DNA of 5,981 nt from Promethearchaeota archaeon. GTDB taxonomy: Archaea > Asgardarchaeota > Lokiarchaeia > Sigynarchaeales > SOKP01. Position numbers and translations under genes: made by a program. Of this stretch, positions 5,138 through 5,981 are shown piece after piece; positions within the stretch are counted from its first letter, which is position 1, and each line of letters starts with the position of its first letter. The notes below the pieces were generated by a model. That model made no database searches. It saw nothing but the letters and a program-made list of their open reading frames with translations, and was not told where the DNA came from. The stretch spans positions 1 through 5,981 of the forward strand of contig JAGXOB010000140.1 in the NCBI GenBank assembly GCA_019894735.1, given 5' to 3'.

Positions 5138-5187
5138 TTTCCAGAAAATTTTGATGTTAATTTTTTTTTGGAAATTACATTTTCCAG
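5138..5187 (+). other. Alternative hairpins in the AT-rich spacer 5040-5266
   Basis: TTTCCAGAAAA (5138-5148) can pair with TTTTTTGGAAA (5164-5174) with one G-U pair. The same TGGAAA can instead pair with TTTCCA (5181-5186) across a 6-base loop. The two stems are mutually exclusive. Stems are AT-rich and weak, and nothing else in the spacer (227 bases, no ORF) supports an RNA gene. Confidence 0.2.
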
Positions 5188-5195
5188 ATTTAACA

Positions 5196-5210
5196 AAATT
5201 TAAAAATATA
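5196..5210 (+). promoter_or_regulatory. Possible TATA region for the winged-helix gene
   Basis: AAATTTAAAAATATA lies 57-71 bases upstream of the ATG at 5267, predicting a leader of roughly 35-40 bases. The whole spacer is so AT-rich that other positions, such as GAATATAG at 5226-5233, are equally possible. Confidence 0.25.
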
Positions 5211-5266
5211 AGTTTTCTTATTGTTGAATATAGAACAGTAATAATAATTATGGAATCATTGTTAAA

Positions 5267-5981
5267 ATGACAGAAGAAAACGAAATAATAACTTTTATGG
5301 ATAGTATTTCAATTAAGCATATTGTAAATCTGTCTATTGTAGATATGGTAATGCTACAACTATTACTAAAACACGAAAAACCCGTAGTTAGACACATTCT
5401 TTATAATGAAATATCTCAATTTTTAACCCGAGAAAAACAGAAGGTAGCAAAATCAATAAAATTCAATACCAGTTCCCCTGGATCAAAAAAATTTAGAGAA
5501 CTCCTCGATAATGACAAGAAATTCTCTACATCAAGTTTTTATAATAGTTTAAAAAATCTTGAGGGTAAAGGACTCGTAAAGTCTAACAAAGACGAAAAAG
5601 AAAAAATAGTGTCGATCGAAGCTACTAAATACACGGAAATTCTAATAAATACAATAACAAAACACGTTATAAGGTTTGGATTAATTGAAGCTGAAAAGAA
5701 CCAACTTTTTCCAGATATTATAGAGGAAGTAATAGAGGAAGAAATTTTCAAAGTTAAGGAGATAAAGAAATTTGGTACTGCGCTTTACATATCTTTTAGT
5801 GATTTTGTTAATACTAAATGCATAAAATTTCTTTTTCAAGCAACTGATAATTTATTTGTTTTAATAAATGAAGAAGTATTTGAAAACATATCTAAGATGG
5901 GCTTAGAAAATATACAAAACACTTCTGTTTTCAACAAAACTATTAGAGAATCAGATAATTTCTTCGATGCGGTTATTGTAC
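5267..5981 (+). CDS. Winged-helix protein with a Rossmann/methyltransferase-like second half, 3' truncated by the window
   Basis: The frame is open from ATG 5267 to the window end (238 codons, no stop); upstream the frame is closed by a TAG at 5231-5233, and ATG 5250 is in another frame with a stop after six codons. Residues about 23-130 look like a PadR-type winged helix: a long first helix (SIVDMVMLQLLLKH), then STSSFYNSLKNLEGKGLVK (87-105) as recognition helix and turn, and a Lys/Glu-rich wing ending in IVSIEAT. After helical segments (135-165), KKFGTALYISFSDF (167-180), DNLFVLINEEVFENI (194-208) and SDNFFDAVIV (229-238) resemble the first, second and fourth strands of a SAM-methyltransferase Rossmann fold. 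The glycine-rich motif I is not present, so SAM binding is doubtful. A DNA-binding regulator with a degenerate sensor domain is my inference. Lysine-rich, no Shine-Dalgarno. Confidence 0.75.
   Translation, partial: MTEENEIITFMDSISIKHIVNLSIVDMVMLQLLLKHEKPVVRHILYNEISQFLTREKQKVAKSIKFNTSSPGSKKFRELLDNDKKFSTSSFYNSLKNLEGKGLVKSNKDEKEKIVSIEATKYTEILINTITKHVIRFGLIEAEKNQLFPDIIEEVIEEEIFKVKEIKKFGTALYISFSDFVNTKCIKFLFQATDNLFVLINEEVFENISKMGLENIQNTSVFNKTIRESDNFFDAVIV

Noticed and set aside
5539..5751. 70-codon minus-strand Ser/Ile-rich open frame
   Set aside because: Antisense shadow of the winged-helix gene; composition reflects the Lys/Glu-rich plus-strand protein.
1..5981. Search for a CRISPR array, insertion sequence ends, toxin-antitoxin pairs or phage genes
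   Set aside because: No spaced direct repeats, transposase motifs, paired terminal repeats or defence-type proteins seen on either strand.

Overview
The window is AT-rich DNA, very probably from an archaeon. Genes are preceded by TATA-like elements at archaeal spacing (best case 3694-3703), and there are no recognisable bacterial -35/-10 promoters. Several genes appear leaderless or nearly so, and gene ends carry T-runs of the archaeal terminator type. Gene content (a retinol-dehydrogenase-like short-chain dehydrogenase, a zinc-ribbon protein remnant, a winged-helix protein with a Rossmann-like second half) would suit an Asgard archaeon. That clade assignment is an inference from family resemblance only, and I hold it loosely.

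Layout. 1-785 (+) is the 3' end of a protein with two tandem RCK/TrkA-N-type nucleotide-binding domains, probably the cytoplasmic part of a K+ channel or cation transporter, or a Trk subunit. 936-1772 (+) is a complete NADP-type short-chain dehydrogenase with its own promoter. 1773-2231 has no intact gene. On the minus strand at 1798-2139 it carries a decayed protein gene: a beta-rich N-terminal segment, then a frame change, then a clear CxxC...CxxC zinc ribbon. 2232-3185 (+) is a protein of the epoxyqueuosine-reductase (QueG)-like class with two 4Fe-4S clusters. It converges, with only 9 bp between, on 3195-3605 (-), a PaaI-type hotdog thioesterase.

3761-5039 (+) is a compact three-gene operon: a Cys-rich DUF3795 protein, a split-barrel flavin-binding (PNPOx-type) protein, and a MarR-family regulator that overlaps the flavoprotein gene by 4 bp. 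Its promoter carries a perfect 8+8 inverted repeat (3704-3726) between the TATA box and the predicted transcription start. This is a good candidate operator for the operon's own MarR repressor, suggesting an autoregulated redox or xenobiotic response unit, and it is the most interesting signal here. After an AT-rich spacer with T-runs, 5267-5981 (+) is the start of a gene that runs off the window, encoding a winged-helix (PadR-like) domain followed by a degenerate methyltransferase-like Rossmann region.

No tRNA, rRNA, CRISPR array, insertion sequence or phage gene was found. Apart from the MarR operon, the genes appear to be individually transcribed housekeeping or accessory genes with no shared pathway visible.
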